From Desulfobacterales bacterium (lineage in GTDB: Bacteria; Desulfobacterota; Desulfobacteria; Desulfobacterales; JAHEIW01), in NCBI GenBank assembly GCA_030066985.1, contig JASJAN010000021.1, positions 62,001-126,000 of the forward strand: a stretch of DNA of 64,000 nucleotides. The letters are read 5' to 3'. Each line of letters begins with the position of its first letter. The first letter of the stretch is position 1. This document shows positions 1 to 10,496 of this stretch, one piece after another. The translations under genes and the position numbers were made by a program. Under the pieces are notes generated by a model, which was given only the letters and a program-made list of their open reading frames with translations, was not told where the DNA came from and ran no database searches.

Positions 1-456
1 TTGCGCCCACGTCTCCATACCGCTGGGATTTGAGCCATATCCCGGTTCAGATAAACCAAAACAGCCAATAATGTTGCCGCGGGCCATTTTAGGCAGCCAT
101 TTTTTGCGCTGTTTCTCTGAACCAAACTGATAAATGGGGAACATGACCAGGGAATTTTGAACCGAAAACATGGCCCGCAGGCCGCTGTCACAACGACTCA
201 ATTCCTGACAGATGAGACCATAAACGGCGTGGCTGCGCGGTTTGCATCGGTGGCCATCGACATGCACCCCCAAAAGGCCCAGCTCAGCCATTCTTGGAAT
301 CAGCTGCACGGGAAAAGTTGCCTTGTCAAAATGTTCAGCGATGACCGGCATACATTCCTGGTCTACAAATGCGCGAACGATACCTCTAATGGTCTTTTCT
401 TCTTTGCTGAGCAAGGTGTCAATCTGGTAAAAATCAACATTTTCGCCTGTAGTCAT
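1..456 (-). CDS. acyl-CoA dehydrogenase, N-terminal part (runs off the window)
   Basis: Flavin enzyme that oxidises an acyl-CoA thioester to the enoyl-CoA in fatty, branched-chain or dicarboxylic acid catabolism. Only the first 152 codons are present; the gene continues past base 1. The helical N-terminal domain is followed by the middle-domain motif FGLSEPGYGSNPSGM, the FAD/substrate loop of this family, where most members have a T/S-EP-x-x-GS pattern. The wording resembles the glutaryl-CoA dehydrogenase branch, but substrate cannot be fixed. The ATG at 456 follows a strong GCAGGAGATC ribosome site. It is divergent from the aldo/keto reductase. Confidence 0.88.
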   Translation of the reverse strand, partial: MTTGENVDFYQIDTLLSKEEKTIRGIVRAFVDQECMPVIAEHFDKATFPVQLIPRMAELGLLGVHVDGHRCKPRSHAVYGLICQELSRCDSGLRAMFSVQNSLVMFPIYQFGSEKQRKKWLPKMARGNIIGCFGLSEPGYGSNPSGMETWAQ

Positions 457-632
457 TAGCGATCTCCTGCTGTGGTAGGATTTGCATATGAGTTATCATA
501 AGACCCCATGAGAAAAAGAGCAACCAATGACGGTGCACATCGTCGGCGATTCTTGTTTTTTGGACTCAAATGGTTAGAATGTCGTATGATAGATGCAAAT
601 ACATCTCTGACATCACAGGAATGGAGGAAATC

Positions 633-1592
633 ATGCAATATCGCCAGCTGGGACTATCGGGCATTCAAATTTCGTCGATTATCATGGGCCTCTGGCAGGC
701 CGGCAAAGAGATGTGGGTCGGCATAGATGACCAAGAAACCATCCGAGCGATTCGTGCGGCCTATGAAGCCGGTATGACCACATTCGACACAGCCGAAGCC
801 TATGGTAAAGGACATTCGGAGAAAATACTGGCATCGGCAATATCCGATCACCGCAATCAGGTTATTTATGCCACTAAGGTATTTGCTAACCATCTCAAAC
901 ACGATCAGGTGCTGGCAGCCTGCGAGCGTTCACTCAAAAACCTGCAGACGGATTATATTGACCTCTATCAAATCCACTGGCCCTCGGATTCATTTGGCTT
1001 TAAACCGGTGCCCATTTCAGAGACAATGAAGGCGATGAATTTACTAAAAGAGCAGGGAAAAATCCGCTCGATCGGCGTTTCCAACTTTTCGCGCTCTCAG
1101 CTTCAGGAAGCACTTCAATACGGCCGCATCGACAGCCTGCAACCACCGTATTCCCTTTTCTGGCGACATATAGAAAAAGATCTGATGCCCTTCTGTGCTG
1201 ACAACCATATCACTGTTTTGGCTTACTCATCCATGGCTCAGGGGTTTTTAACGGGCAGATTTGGGCCGGGTCACAAATTTGAAAAAGGGGATGTGCGGGC
1301 AAAAAATAGATTGTTTCAGCCGGATATGTATGCCCGCGTTCAGGAAGCCCTCTCCCGCCTGGAACCGCTTGCAAAGCAACATAATGTTACGCTAGGTCAA
1401 TTGGCCTTGGGCTGGGTCATATCGCATGCGGGCACCTGTGCCATTGCCGGTGCTCGAAATGCCCATCAAGCAATCGACAACGCGGCGGCAGGCGCCTTGA
1501 TCCTATCGCAACAAGATCTGGCCAAAATCGATGAAATTGGGCGCGGTGTTACCGATTATCTGGATGATAATCCGGTGATGTGGGATTTCTAG
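633..1592 (+). CDS. aldo/keto reductase
   Basis: NAD(P)H-dependent carbonyl reductase of the AKR superfamily, a soluble TIM barrel of 319 residues. The catalytic tetrad is complete: Asp52, Tyr57, Lys82 and His115 (in YQIHWP). The C-terminal GARNAHQA segment fits the cofactor phosphate-binding region. An in-frame ATG at 570 exists, but the ATG at 633 is preceded by GGAGGAAA at a good distance, so it was chosen. The stop overlaps the 3' end of the convergent zinc-ribbon gene by 4 nt. Substrate is unknown. Confidence 0.9.
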   Translation: MQYRQLGLSGIQISSIIMGLWQAGKEMWVGIDDQETIRAIRAAYEAGMTTFDTAEAYGKGHSEKILASAISDHRNQVIYATKVFANHLKHDQVLAACERSLKNLQTDYIDLYQIHWPSDSFGFKPVPISETMKAMNLLKEQGKIRSIGVSNFSRSQLQEALQYGRIDSLQPPYSLFWRHIEKDLMPFCADNHITVLAYSSMAQGFLTGRFGPGHKFEKGDVRAKNRLFQPDMYARVQEALSRLEPLAKQHNVTLGQLALGWVISHAGTCAIAGARNAHQAIDNAAAGALILSQQDLAKIDEIGRGVTDYLDDNPVMWDF

Positions 1593-1852
1593 CATTTGAA
1601 AGGGTAGAAGTGATGATAGCAGTATCCCTGCGGGTCTCCCCATTTCATTTCTGTATCAATTAGGCATTGCCCGATCATCTGTTTGGATATCTCTTCATAA
1701 TCAGGGCGTTGCTCCTCTTGTCGTTTACACTCCATACATATGGCTTGATGATCATATACCGATAAAATCCGATGATCATCGCTGCCAATTTGTTTGTCGC
1801 AACGATTGCATTGTATGGCGCAGGTTAGCTGCTCTACCCACTGGTCAGCCAT
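1589..1852 (-). CDS. small zinc-ribbon hypothetical protein
   Basis: An 87-residue cytoplasmic protein of unknown function. Two CxxC pairs (CNRC at 15-18 and CMEC at 39-42) can form one treble-clef or ribbon zinc site; a third Cys cluster with HH lies near the C-terminus (GYCYHHFYPFKC). Clear ribosome site AAGGAGGATATCTG before the ATG supports translation. It may be co-transcribed with other minus-strand genes, but its downstream neighbour is convergent. No catalytic motif is visible. Confidence 0.7.
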   Translation of the reverse strand: MADQWVEQLTCAIQCNRCDKQIGSDDHRILSVYDHQAICMECKRQEEQRPDYEEISKQMIGQCLIDTEMKWGDPQGYCYHHFYPFKC

Positions 1853-1907
1853 CAGATATCCTCCTTATCTAAATTGAGCGCTTCGAATAATTTCATCACC
1901 AGAATGT

Positions 1908-2114
1908 TTATTTCTTTATATCATTCACCAAATCCTTGATTATGGCAACAACATTTCGTCCCCTTTCGCGTGCAATGCGATGCGCATCCGCGACAATTTG
2001 AGATGCCTGAATGTTGAGCTCCGCCTGATTGGGCACTGTTTTGCCCAGCTTTTGGTAGCGCCAGGTGATAAATCGTATGGCCAGGCGCTCCTCCTGCTGT
2101 TTGAAAAAACCCAT
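1908..2114 (-). CDS. small hypothetical protein
   Basis: A 68-residue, basic, mostly helical cytoplasmic protein that I do not recognise. It has no Cys, membrane segment or signal peptide. GGAG lies 4 nt before the ATG, which is short but usable. Of the three overlapping reading frames here this one has the most protein-like composition (regular heptad-like helices, KDLVNDIKK end). It lies 55 nt upstream of the zinc-ribbon gene on the same strand, so the two may share a transcript. Confidence 0.55.
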   Translation of the reverse strand: MGFFKQQEERLAIRFITWRYQKLGKTVPNQAELNIQASQIVADAHRIARERGRNVVAIIKDLVNDIKK

Positions 2115-2201
2115 TTCTCCAGTTCCTGTTTTCCCAGGGCATTATGCATCAACGAATAGATGATACTGTAATGGTGATGTTTATGGCTATTGGCTTATGA
2201 T

Positions 2202-2243
2202 CAGTTGCAGCCAGCTGCCAGGAACCAGCAGCCAGTGGCCTGC
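2202..2243. repeat. intergenic repeat of CTGGC/GCCAG words (family C)
   Basis: Repeated GCCAG/CAGC words (cagccagctgccagg, accagcagccag) fill the gap next to the holA stop codon. The same vocabulary recurs at 13922-13990, 33605-33722, 53080-53150 and 60024-60058, always outside genes. Confidence 0.6.
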
Positions 2244-3731
2244 TCAGGCTGACCCCTTTTGCCGATAGCATACACTTAAAACCAGCCGCTCTAAAATTAG
2301 TTTGGGATCCTGGCCGCTGGTTTTAAGCTCACGGTCAGTTGCGTTCAAATGGTCAACGGCGGCCATCAGTTCTGTTTTCGTAAACCGAGCCGATTTCTTT
2401 AACAGCTGATAAACGGGATAGCTATTTTTAGGATTTCTGGCAAGCACTAAATCGGTTTGAATCTTCTTTTTTTTCGAATCTTTACCGCCTTTAGCAAGAC
2501 CATCAACATCTTCAACCATATATTCAGGCTGCTCCCATTGTTCAAGGGTTCGGCGCAAGGATTGGTCATAATCCACAATCGATGGCATCATATTTTGTTG
2601 AAAAGCGTTGTATGAGACCCCAGCATGCCATCCTCTTCCTGCCTCGCTGGCGGTAAAATCCTTGGCCAGCAGCAACCGCCTGATCTGATTAACAATTGCC
2701 GAAAGGATCTGTAAGGGATGAAATCCACCAGCGATGAGAGAATTGATATAAAATAGGGCTTTTGACACCTGTCGGTCTGCTATGGCATTGGTCAGCTCAT
2801 AGATCGGATCCTGTTTAGTGCGTTTCAAAACAGAGGTCACATCTTTTTCGGTAATCGTATCCCGATCGCCAACATAGTCCACTAATTTCTCAAGATTGCC
2901 GCAGAATGTTCTCAGGTCAAAGCCGGTCATATCCAGCAGTGCCGCATAGGCAACTTTGTCCATTTTTTTGTTTGCCGGCTGAAGGATTTCGACCACTTTT
3001 TTTTGCAAGATAGCGTCTTGCGCTATCCGGTCTGCGCGACGCTCCCCTTTGGGAACCCGACAGTCAATGATAACACCCTGTTCCTTTACCAGCTTGTACA
3101 ACCCCAGTCGCTTGTCAACCACGTCAGTGGTAATTACCAGGTGATTGTTGGCTGGAAATCCCTTTTTGATCGCTTTTTGCAGCGCCCCGGGCAAATCCGC
3201 CGGCGGGGGGATGTTGAGATCACTTTGTTGGCAGTATTCGATAAGGTCATCCAACCATTCATCGCTTTTGATTAAATCTTGCGCAAACGATAGTGTGGAT
3301 TGACGGTTCGACGGCGCAACATCATCAAACGACAGGCTTAAGTTACCCATCAAGCTTAATAAATATTTGGCGGCTTTGCTTTTATTGTCATCATCATAGG
3401 CTTTTTTTGAATTTTCCATCAAGCGGGTCTTATCCTGGGTGGCATGAAAAATTCTTGATTCCAACAAAGCAACCACTTTGGTCCCGGGTATCAAAGAAAA
3501 GGTGTTAACCCGTTCAATCACATCATAGATATTCTCAACAACGCCTTCCATAGGATCATAGTTTGCATGCCGTTTTTTTTCCGGCAGCAACACATCCAGC
3601 AGCTTTGAATAGGCTGTTTTGACCAGCAGTTCTTCACCGAACAACAAATAGACGGGCGCAAATGGCTTTTCGGAATCACCACCCAGATCCTTTAAGTACT
3701 TTGGCAGCAATTGATGGTTGAGTTCAGGCAT
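2244..3731 (-). CDS. holA: DNA polymerase III subunit delta, enlarged
   Basis: Delta subunit of the clamp loader, which opens the DnaN sliding clamp. The start of the AAA+-like domain is seen in FAPVYLLFGEELLV, followed by LVITTDVVDKRLGLYKLVKEQ, the conserved TGFDLRTFCGNLEKL segment and the C-terminal collar ending KLILERLVLSVCYR. At 495 residues it is about 150 longer than typical HolA: extra segments lie at roughly 90-165 and near 420-450 (lysine-rich KGGKDSKKKK). The longer frame begins at 3878, but family similarity begins at the ATG at 3731; the ribosome site there is weak. It lies downstream of ileS-lspA. Confidence 0.85.
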   Translation of the reverse strand: MPELNHQLLPKYLKDLGGDSEKPFAPVYLLFGEELLVKTAYSKLLDVLLPEKKRHANYDPMEGVVENIYDVIERVNTFSLIPGTKVVALLESRIFHATQDKTRLMENSKKAYDDDNKSKAAKYLLSLMGNLSLSFDDVAPSNRQSTLSFAQDLIKSDEWLDDLIEYCQQSDLNIPPPADLPGALQKAIKKGFPANNHLVITTDVVDKRLGLYKLVKEQGVIIDCRVPKGERRADRIAQDAILQKKVVEILQPANKKMDKVAYAALLDMTGFDLRTFCGNLEKLVDYVGDRDTITEKDVTSVLKRTKQDPIYELTNAIADRQVSKALFYINSLIAGGFHPLQILSAIVNQIRRLLLAKDFTASEAGRGWHAGVSYNAFQQNMMPSIVDYDQSLRRTLEQWEQPEYMVEDVDGLAKGGKDSKKKKIQTDLVLARNPKNSYPVYQLLKKSARFTKTELMAAVDHLNATDRELKTSGQDPKLILERLVLSVCYRQKGSA

Positions 3732-3934
3732 TTTGCTGTGGCTGTCAATTGATGGTTGTCCGTCATCTGTTGCAGACAAACAGAGAAAAAAGGGTATGGT
3801 GTTGAACTCCTGGATACCGGCAAACACCACAAAGCACAACGTAAAGCACCATTGGATCCGGCAGCGAAAGTTTGACATCTATAACGCGCCGCAAGCGATC
3901 ACCCGAGCCGAAGCCGACATCAAGCGGCCAGATT

Positions 3935-4420
3935 CTATTCGGGCATTTTTTTAAAAATGATATGGTAAAGAAATATCCCAATTCCAACAGAAATGGCGCT
4001 GTCGGCAATATTAAATGCGGGCCAGTGCCAGTTTCCCACATAGAAATCCAGAAAATCGATTACCATTCCAAATCGAATCCGGTCGATGAGGTTTCCGATG
4101 GCGCCGCCAAAAATCAAGGCAAATGCGGCTGCCAGCGCGACGTATTGCCTGGGTGTTTTTTTGTAGAAATAAAAAATTAATCCGACTGCCAAAGACGAGA
4201 TAAATAAAAAAATAATGCTTCGCAGGGTCGGGCTCAGATTCGCCATAAGCCCAAAGGCACCGCCCGGATTGTATATATGGGTCAGATTAAAAAAACCGTC
4301 GATCACCGGGATCGTCGTGTGTTGTGGGACGGCGCGCAGAACGATTTCTTTGGAAATCTGATCCAGCGCAATGACCCCTCCGGCGATCACCGCCAGCTTG
4401 ATATATTTGTTGTTGAGCAT
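3935..4420 (-). CDS. lspA: lipoprotein signal peptidase (SPase II)
   Basis: Inner-membrane aspartyl protease that cleaves signal peptides from diacylglyceryl-modified prolipoproteins. It has 161 residues and four hydrophobic segments, as usual. Family boxes are intact: NPGGAFG at 51-57, GNLIDRIRFGMVIDF with the catalytic Asp at 122, and FNIAD with the second catalytic Asp at 140. It follows ileS on the same strand, the classical ileS-lspA arrangement, but the two are separated by a 174-nt gap holding a family B inverted repeat. Putative lipoprotein substrates occur at 21765 and 28933. Confidence 0.97.
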   Translation of the reverse strand: MLNNKYIKLAVIAGGVIALDQISKEIVLRAVPQHTTIPVIDGFFNLTHIYNPGGAFGLMANLSPTLRSIIFLFISSLAVGLIFYFYKKTPRQYVALAAAFALIFGGAIGNLIDRIRFGMVIDFLDFYVGNWHWPAFNIADSAISVGIGIFLYHIIFKKMPE

Positions 4421-4431
4421 GTCTTCTTTAC

Positions 4432-4594
4432 AAAGGTTCCAAGGTTCAGGGTTCTGCGTTCAGGGTTAAACCATAAAAGTCAACAGCTGTCTGGTCTCAC
4501 GAATGTCGCCATTAACCGGCTAATCATTCAATATCAGTGGACAGAGCCAGAACACCTCCAACCTTTGAACCCTGAACCTTGAACGCTGAACCTT
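4432..4594. repeat. inverted repeat element, GGTTCAGG words (family B), in the ileS-lspA gap
   Basis: Left arm 4432-4468 and right arm 4560-4594 are built from GGTTCAGGGTTC-type words in opposite orientation. AAGGTTCAGGGTTC at 4441-4454 pairs exactly with 4567-4580. The right arm directly abuts the ileS stop codon at 4595. In ileS-lspA mRNA it could fold into a long hairpin with a loop of about 90 nt. Confidence 0.75.
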
Positions 4595-7393
4595 CTAAGA
4601 TATTTCGGATAACGCATTCTGGCAACGTTCGCAAATCGTCGGTTGAGAGCTATCCGTTCCGACAGTGGTTTCATAGACCCAGCAGCGTTCACATTTTTTG
4701 CCTGCTGCGGTTTCAATTTTAATGGCCAGGCCTTCAAGATTTTCACTCACAAAACTGCCGTCCAGTTTTTCGTCCTTGAGCAACGATACGTTTGAAACGA
4801 TAAAAATAAATCTTAGATCATCCGCATACGGTTCAAGCAGACTGTATAAATTATCATCTACAGAAAGGATAACAGAGGCGTCCAGAGGGTGCCCGATTTG
4901 TTTTTTTGCTCGGGCCTCTTCCAGAGCTTTGGTCGTCTCGGCCCGAACTTTCAGAATCGTATCCCATTTTTGAGCCAGCTGATCATCTTTCCAGTTTGGA
5001 TTGTCCTCGGGCAGGAGGACCAGGTGAACACTTGGAACTTTATCGCTGTGTTCCGGCATGTGGGTCCAGATTTCTTCAGCTGTGAACGGCAGTAGCGGTG
5101 CCATCAATCGCACCAATGAATCCAGTAGATAATACATCACCGTCTGCGCGCTTTTGCGAGCTTTAGATTTCGGCGGTGATGTATACAGCCGATCTTTGAG
5201 GATATCCAAATAAAATGCCGACAAGTCTAATGTGCAATAATTATGGAGCGCATGATAGATAATATGATATTCATAGCGATCATAGGCCTTAAGCGTTTTT
5301 TCAATTATCGCCTGTAGTTTATGCAAGGCAAAACGATCCAACTCCGGCATGTCTTCATAGGGCACCAAATCTGCAGCCGGATCGAAATCAAACAAGTTAC
5401 CTAGCATGAACCGGCTGGTGTTGCGGATACGCCGATAAGCGTCGCTGAGTTGTTTTAAAATATTCTCAGAGATACGGATATCTTCTCTGTAGTCGGTTGC
5501 CGACACCCACAATCGCAGGATTTCAGCACCGTATTTATCAATAACCTCGCTGGGCGCAACAACATTTCCCAGCGACTTGGACATTTTGCGACCTTCGGCA
5601 TCCACCACAAAACCATGGGTTAATACGGCTTTGTAAGGGGCCTGTTTTCGAGTACCCACAGCCGTCAGCAACGAACTGTGAAACCAGCCTCGGTGCTGAT
5701 CGCTTCCCTCTAAGTATAGATCCGCCGGCCATTGCAAATCTGCTCTGGGTTCGAGCACTGCTGCGTGACTGACGCCTGAATCAAACCATACGTCAAGAAT
5801 GTCATTTTCTTTGACAAAAGACTTGCCGCCGCATCCGGCACAGGCCACATCACCGGGAAGAAAATCGGAAATATCTTTTTCAAACCAGATATCGGCACCG
5901 TGCTGCTCGAATTGAGAATAGACTTCGCGCATAACGTCTTCATCCAATAGAATCGTTTCACAATCTTGACAGTAAAAGACCGTGATCGGAACCCCCCAGG
6001 CGCGTTGTCGTGAAACACACCAATCCGGTCGATTTTCAATCATGCCGTAAATGCGTTCGCGACCCCAGTGCGGAATCCATGTGACGGTATCAATAGCGGC
6101 CAGGGAATTTTGCCTCAGGCCAATCTTGTCCATTGAGATAAACCACTGCGGTGTGGCGCGGAAAATCACCGGCTCCTTGCAGCGCCAGCAATGCGGGTAG
6201 TTATGCTCGATATGACCCTCAGCGACCAGCGCGCCCAGATCATTTAGCTTCTTATTGATATTTTTATTGGCATCAAAAACAAATTGCCCTTTGAAAAAGG
6301 CAACATCATCGGTAAAACACCCCTGGTCATCTACCGGGGAATAGACATCTAAGCCGTACTTGAGACCGACCTCATGGTCTTCGCGACCGTGACCGGGGGC
6401 CGTATGAACGCAACCGGTGCCGGCTTCCAGAGTGACATGATCTCCCAGAATGATAAGCGAATCCCGATCGACCATCGGATGGCGACAGCGCTTGTTCTCC
6501 AACGCTTGCGAGTCAATCTCGGCAATGACCTCATAATCTGAGATTCCAAAGGTTTGCATACAATAATCCATCAACTCACGCGCCAGAATAAAGACCGAAT
6601 CGTTTCCGACATCAACGGCCACGTACTCAAACTCTGGGTGCAGCGCAATGGCTAAGTTGGCCGGAAGCGTCCAGGGCGTTGTCGTCCAAATAACGACGTA
6701 AACAGATTTGCCGGCCAATGTTGGAAACGCTTTGCCAAGATCATCTTGCAGAATAAATTTTACGAAAATCGATGGAGCGGATTCGTCCTGGTACTCAATT
6801 TCCGCCTCAGCAAGTGCGGTCTGACAGGTGAAACACCAATAGATCGGTTTTTTGCTGCGAAACAGGCTTCCATCGCGGGCAAATTTGCCACATTCCCGGG
6901 CGATGATTGCCTCATACTGATAGTTCATGGTCAGGTAAGGATTTTCCCAGTCCCCCATTACGCCTAGTCGTTTAAACTCATCGCGCTGGATATCAATGAA
7001 TTTTTCAGCATATGCCCGGCAAAGCCTGCGAACATCCGCCAAAGAGAGTGTTTTTTTCTTCTCCCCGATCTCCAAATCGACATTATGCTCGATCGGCAAC
7101 CCATGACAGTCCCAGCCCGGAACATAAACCGCATCATAGCCTGCCATCTGCTTGGACCGCACGATGATGTCTTTCAGAATTTTGTTCAAGGCGGTGCCAA
7201 TATGGATGTTGCCATTGGCATATGGCGGCCCGTCGTGCAAAATAAACGGCTCCCGACCTTTGGATGAATTTCGGACGTGTTGGTGCAGATCCACCTTGTC
7301 CCACTGCTTAAGTTGTTCCGGCTCTCGCTTCGAAAGATTGGCTTTCATCGGAAAACGGGTCTTCGGAAGGTTAAGCGTCTTTTTATAATCCAT
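4595..7393 (-). CDS. ileS: isoleucyl-tRNA synthetase
   Basis: Class I aminoacyl-tRNA synthetase that charges tRNA-Ile and edits valine. It has 932 residues, the usual length for the bacterial type. The HIGH motif is in [10 protein letters not shown] (64-67) and the KMSKS loop in [12 protein letters not shown]. The editing (CP1) domain is present with [14 protein letters not shown]. The C-terminal zinc site CERCWVYE...CERC closes the protein. A TATAAT-like box on the minus strand at 7460-7465 may be its promoter. It is followed by lspA. Confidence 0.98.
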   Translation of the reverse strand: MDYKKTLNLPKTRFPMKANLSKREPEQLKQWDKVDLHQHVRNSSKGREPFILHDGPPYANGNIHIGTALNKILKDIIVRSKQMAGYDAVYVPGWDCHGLPIEHNVDLEIGEKKKTLSLADVRRLCRAYAEKFIDIQRDEFKRLGVMGDWENPYLTMNYQYEAIIARECGKFARDGSLFRSKKPIYWCFTCQTALAEAEIEYQDESAPSIFVKFILQDDLGKAFPTLAGKSVYVVIWTTTPWTLPANLAIALHPEFEYVAVDVGNDSVFILARELMDYCMQTFGISDYEVIAEIDSQALENKRCRHPMVDRDSLIILGDHVTLEAGTGCVHTAPGHGREDHEVGLKYGLDVYSPVDDQGCFTDDVAFFKGQFVFDANKNINKKLNDLGALVAEGHIEHNYPHCWRCKEPVIFRATPQWFISMDKIGLRQNSLAAIDTVTWIPHWGRERIYGMIENRPDWCVSRQRAWGVPITVFYCQDCETILLDEDVMREVYSQFEQHGADIWFEKDISDFLPGDVACAGCGGKSFVKENDILDVWFDSGVSHAAVLEPRADLQWPADLYLEGSDQHRGWFHSSLLTAVGTRKQAPYKAVLTHGFVVDAEGRKMSKSLGNVVAPSEVIDKYGAEILRLWVSATDYREDIRISENILKQLSDAYRRIRNTSRFMLGNLFDFDPAADLVPYEDMPELDRFALHKLQAIIEKTLKAYDRYEYHIIYHALHNYCTLDLSAFYLDILKDRLYTSPPKSKARKSAQTVMYYLLDSLVRLMAPLLPFTAEEIWTHMPEHSDKVPSVHLVLLPEDNPNWKDDQLAQKWDTILKVRAETTKALEEARAKKQIGHPLDASVILSVDDNLYSLLEPYADDLRFIFIVSNVSLLKDEKLDGSFVSENLEGLAIKIETAAGKKCERCWVYETTVGTDSSQPTICERCQNALSEIS

Positions 7394-7459
7394 GCATTCC
7401 TCCGATTTTTATTTTCGGATTAACCTATATCGAGCGTGTACAATATTAAGAAGAGATCA

Positions 7460-7465
7460 ATTATA
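7460..7465 (-). promoter_or_regulatory. putative -10 box upstream of ileS
   Basis: TATAAT read on the minus strand, about 70 nt before the ileS ATG, in an AT-rich stretch. No good -35 hexamer is visible at 17 nt, so this is only a candidate. Confidence 0.25.
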
Positions 7466-7499
7466 TCTAATTTTGTACAAATTTTGTGTGTTATAATTC

Positions 7500-7970
7500 T
7501 ACGATTGATGGCCGCAGGATCAGGGCAACGGTTTGAACAATCCATTTCGTTTTTTTAATTAGAAACCCTTTGGTTTTCGCTTTCAGCTTTCGACTTCCCA
7601 TCCACTGATGCAGGCTGCTGCGGAGGACGGGCGCTCTTTGAGCTTGGGGCTTCAGTAAATAGCTTCCGTTTTCGCTCTGCCGAGCTTGGGGCTTCCGTCT
7701 TCGCATTGGCATGCTATGCCGGGACAAGTCGACCCCACAAGTCGCCGCGACACAACGCCGGGGCAGGTCGCCCCGGCACGGTGGCAATCCGCCGTAGGCG
7801 GATCAATCCTGCCAATCACTCCAGTTAGGATTAAACTAAGTTTTTTACTTGGATTGCCAAATCCTGTCAAGCAAATACCATTAGCGGTGCTATTCGCAGA
7901 TGCGGATTGAACCATTCGGGCCGCGCTGTCCATCTGCGGTTATTCAGAAAAATGCCGGAAACAGTTTCAG
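7500..7970. repeat. non-coding repeat-rich gap between ileS and rmlA
   Basis: The 655-nt gap at 7394-8048 has no convincing gene; the open frames in it are low-complexity. Direct copies of GAGCTTGGGGCTTC lie near 7638 and 7682. GACAAGTCG/GGCAGGTCG words follow at 7719-7780, including a hairpin CCGGGGC-AGGTC-GCCCCGG at 7758-7776. A perfect palindrome ATCCGCC-GTA-GGCGGAT lies at 7787-7803, the same core found in other gaps of this window. Confidence 0.6.
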
Positions 7971-8048
7971 CAGGATTTGATCGGCAAGGTGGGGGTGTCG
8001 ACTGTGGCGTTTGATGCCGCAGCAGACGATCATGATCCATACAGACAG

Positions 8049-8933
8049 TTAGATCGAGGTCTCAACATCATTGGCGATATCCAGCAAATAGCGCCCATAA
8101 TCATTCTGGACCAATCGCTGAGCAAGGTTTTCAAGTTGCTTTTTGCTGATATATCCCAAGCGAAAAGCCAGCTCCTCAACACAGGCAATTTTAAGTCCCT
8201 GGCGTTCCTGGATGGCCTGAACGTAACTTGCCGCCTGTTGCAATGCCTCATGGGTTCCGGTGTCCAACCAGGCATATCCGCGTCCTAAAAGCTCTACTCT
8301 GAGTCTACCCTGTTGCAAATACGCCATATTGACATCGGTGATCTCAAGCTCGCCGCGTTTGGACGGCTTAAGGTGATGGGCAATGTCAATGACATCGTTA
8401 TCATAAAAATACAATCCGGGAACGGCATAATTGGACTTCGGTTGTTGGGGTTTTTCTTCGATTCCGATAACGTTGCCACTAGCATCGAAATCGACAACGC
8501 CATAGCGCTGGGGATCTTTTACCGGATATCCAAAAATTAAGCCGCCGCGCTTTAACTGAACTGCCTTGCTCAAGATCATTGATAAATTGGGACCATAAAA
8601 TATATTGTCTCCCAGAATGAGCGCCACGGGATCACTTCCGATAAATTCCTTTCCAATAATGAACGCCTGTGCCAGTCCTTCGGGGCGCGGTTGTTCTTTG
8701 AAAGTAAAAGACAAGCCCAACTGGGACCCATCGCCCAAAATTCTTTTGAAAATCGGCAGGTCATCCGGAGTCGAGATCAACAAAATTTCTTTGATACCGG
8801 ACAGCATCAACACAGACAGAGGATAATAAATCATCGGTTTATCATAAACCGGTAATAGTTGTTTACTGACCCCCAGAGTAATGGGAAACAGTCTGGAACC
8901 GGATCCACCCGCTAAAATGATGCCTTTCATCAT
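8049..8933 (-). CDS. rmlA: glucose-1-phosphate thymidylyltransferase
   Basis: Makes dTDP-glucose from glucose 1-phosphate and dTTP, the first step to dTDP-L-rhamnose and related sugars of surface polysaccharides. The nucleotidyltransferase signature [20 protein letters not shown] is at the N-terminus, with [11 protein letters not shown] and [10 protein letters not shown] following; 294 residues is the normal length. An AGGA box precedes the first ATG. It lies 58 nt downstream of the UDP-glucose dehydrogenase on the same strand, so a two-gene nucleotide-sugar unit is likely. rmlBCD are not in the window. Confidence 0.96.
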   Translation of the reverse strand: MMKGIILAGGSGSRLFPITLGVSKQLLPVYDKPMIYYPLSVLMLSGIKEILLISTPDDLPIFKRILGDGSQLGLSFTFKEQPRPEGLAQAFIIGKEFIGSDPVALILGDNIFYGPNLSMILSKAVQLKRGGLIFGYPVKDPQRYGVVDFDASGNVIGIEEKPQQPKSNYAVPGLYFYDNDVIDIAHHLKPSKRGELEITDVNMAYLQQGRLRVELLGRGYAWLDTGTHEALQQAASYVQAIQERQGLKIACVEELAFRLGYISKKQLENLAQRLVQNDYGRYLLDIANDVETSI

Positions 8934-8991
8934 AGTGACGTCCTGCTTAGAATATTTTTTGGCGTTGAGTGCAGCAATATCAGCGTTGCCA

Positions 8992-10371
8992 TCAGGACGG
9001 CTGCATTACCACAGAGCCTACTGCCAAATAAGTGTAGTCTTTAGACACGAGTTCATCATAATCCGGAATCATGCGGCGGCCGTCCATAATCAGGTAGGGA
9101 GGGGTCACGGTATCTTCAATGGTTCGTGAAAATCCACGAAATTCCTCACAATCTGAAGATATAAAGAGCGCCTGGGTGTCCTTAATGGCATCTTTGGCCG
9201 AATCAAAATATTTAATTTTATCAAATAATACGTTTTGGGAAGGATCAAACTCCTGCCGGGCTGATTCATTGGCCAATGGATCATAGGCATTGATTTGGGA
9301 TACGCCTTTTCCGAGTAATGCTTCGACAACTTTGATAGATGATGCATCGCGCATATCGTTGGTGTGTTTTTTGAAAGCCAGTCCCAACACTGCCACGCTT
9401 TTATTGTTAAATTTGAAACCGGCCTCATTGATGGCACGATCAACCAGATACACTTTCTGGAATTCGTTGACCTCAAAAGAAGCCTCCAGCATTTTGGTGC
9501 TGACATTCATTCGTCGCAACTGAAAAATTAAGGAGGCAATATCTTTTCCGAAACAGCTGCCGCCGGCGCCATTGCTGACAAATGAGCCCCAGGTGCTGAT
9601 GCGGTCGTCAGCCGTGACACCCATTCGAAGGTCATCAATATTCACATTTGCGATTTTTTCACCGATCTTGGCGCCCACACCGTTCCAAAATGAGATGTAA
9701 GTCAACAACATGGTGTTGGCGACGTATTTTATCGCCTCGGCAGTTTCAGGCGTGGTCTCAATGTATTTGATGCGAACGTGATGTACAAATTGCGAATAGA
9801 CACGGCGTAGAATTTTAAAATCTTCTTCATGGTCGCAGCCCACAACCACGCGATCTGGCCTGCGGGCCTGATTCACAGCGGTTCCTTCGGCTAAAAATTC
9901 AGGATTGGAAGCCACGCCAAAATTCTCTACACCGCAGTTTTTCATAATTCCTTCCAAGCGTCTGGCGGTCTCAATGGGTACCGTGCTCTTGCTGACCAAC
10001 ACGATGCGACGGTTATCTTTCCGAGTCGCTAAAATCCCAGCAATTTGCTCGGCGGCAGCATCAAAATAGGTCAAATTGGTAGAGCCGTCCAGATTAGAAG
10101 GTGTCGGCAGACATAAAAATATGGCATCAGTACCTTCGATGATCGACTTCAAGTCACTGGAAAAAAATAGGGATTTACCGTGGGTTTCACGAATAATATT
10201 GGACAAACCGGGCTCCATCACAAATTTTTCGATTTCATCAGCCTGACCGGTGGAAAATGCATCGATCTTGGCTTGATCGACATCATAGGCGTATACCTCG
10301 TGACCGTATTCCGAGCACACAGCAGCCTGAACAAGTCCGACATACCCGGTTCCCGCAACAATAAGTTTCAT
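8992..10371 (-). CDS. UDP-glucose 6-dehydrogenase family protein
   Basis: NAD-dependent two-step oxidation of a UDP-sugar to the uronic acid, probably UDP-glucose to UDP-glucuronate. The Rossmann motif [12 protein letters not shown] begins near residue 6; [11 protein letters not shown] is the family substrate loop; the catalytic Cys is in [10 protein letters not shown]; the C-terminal domain has [15 protein letters not shown]. The frame can start at a GTG (10377), but GAGGTG is better placed as ribosome site for the ATG at 10371, giving 459 residues. It is upstream of rmlA. A UDP-ManNAc dehydrogenase role is less likely. Confidence 0.92.
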   Translation of the reverse strand: MKLIVAGTGYVGLVQAAVCSEYGHEVYAYDVDQAKIDAFSTGQADEIEKFVMEPGLSNIIRETHGKSLFFSSDLKSIIEGTDAIFLCLPTPSNLDGSTNLTYFDAAAEQIAGILATRKDNRRIVLVSKSTVPIETARRLEGIMKNCGVENFGVASNPEFLAEGTAVNQARRPDRVVVGCDHEEDFKILRRVYSQFVHHVRIKYIETTPETAEAIKYVANTMLLTYISFWNGVGAKIGEKIANVNIDDLRMGVTADDRISTWGSFVSNGAGGSCFGKDIASLIFQLRRMNVSTKMLEASFEVNEFQKVYLVDRAINEAGFKFNNKSVAVLGLAFKKHTNDMRDASSIKVVEALLGKGVSQINAYDPLANESARQEFDPSQNVLFDKIKYFDSAKDAIKDTQALFISSDCEEFRGFSRTIEDTVTPPYLIMDGRRMIPDYDELVSKDYTYLAVGSVVMQPS

Positions 10372-10496
10372 ATTCACCTCTTATCTTATTTTTTTAAACC
10401 TGTCCGAAACAAGTCCAGCACTAAAACCAAACGGGTCAATATTCTGGGGGGGAAATTTTATATGAGTGCTGCCCAAATTCGCTGATTTCCTTGTGC

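Noticed and set aside
7491-7933. Open frames in the gap between ileS and rmlA
   Set aside because: They overlap low-complexity repeats and palindromes, have no ribosome sites and show no protein-like pattern.
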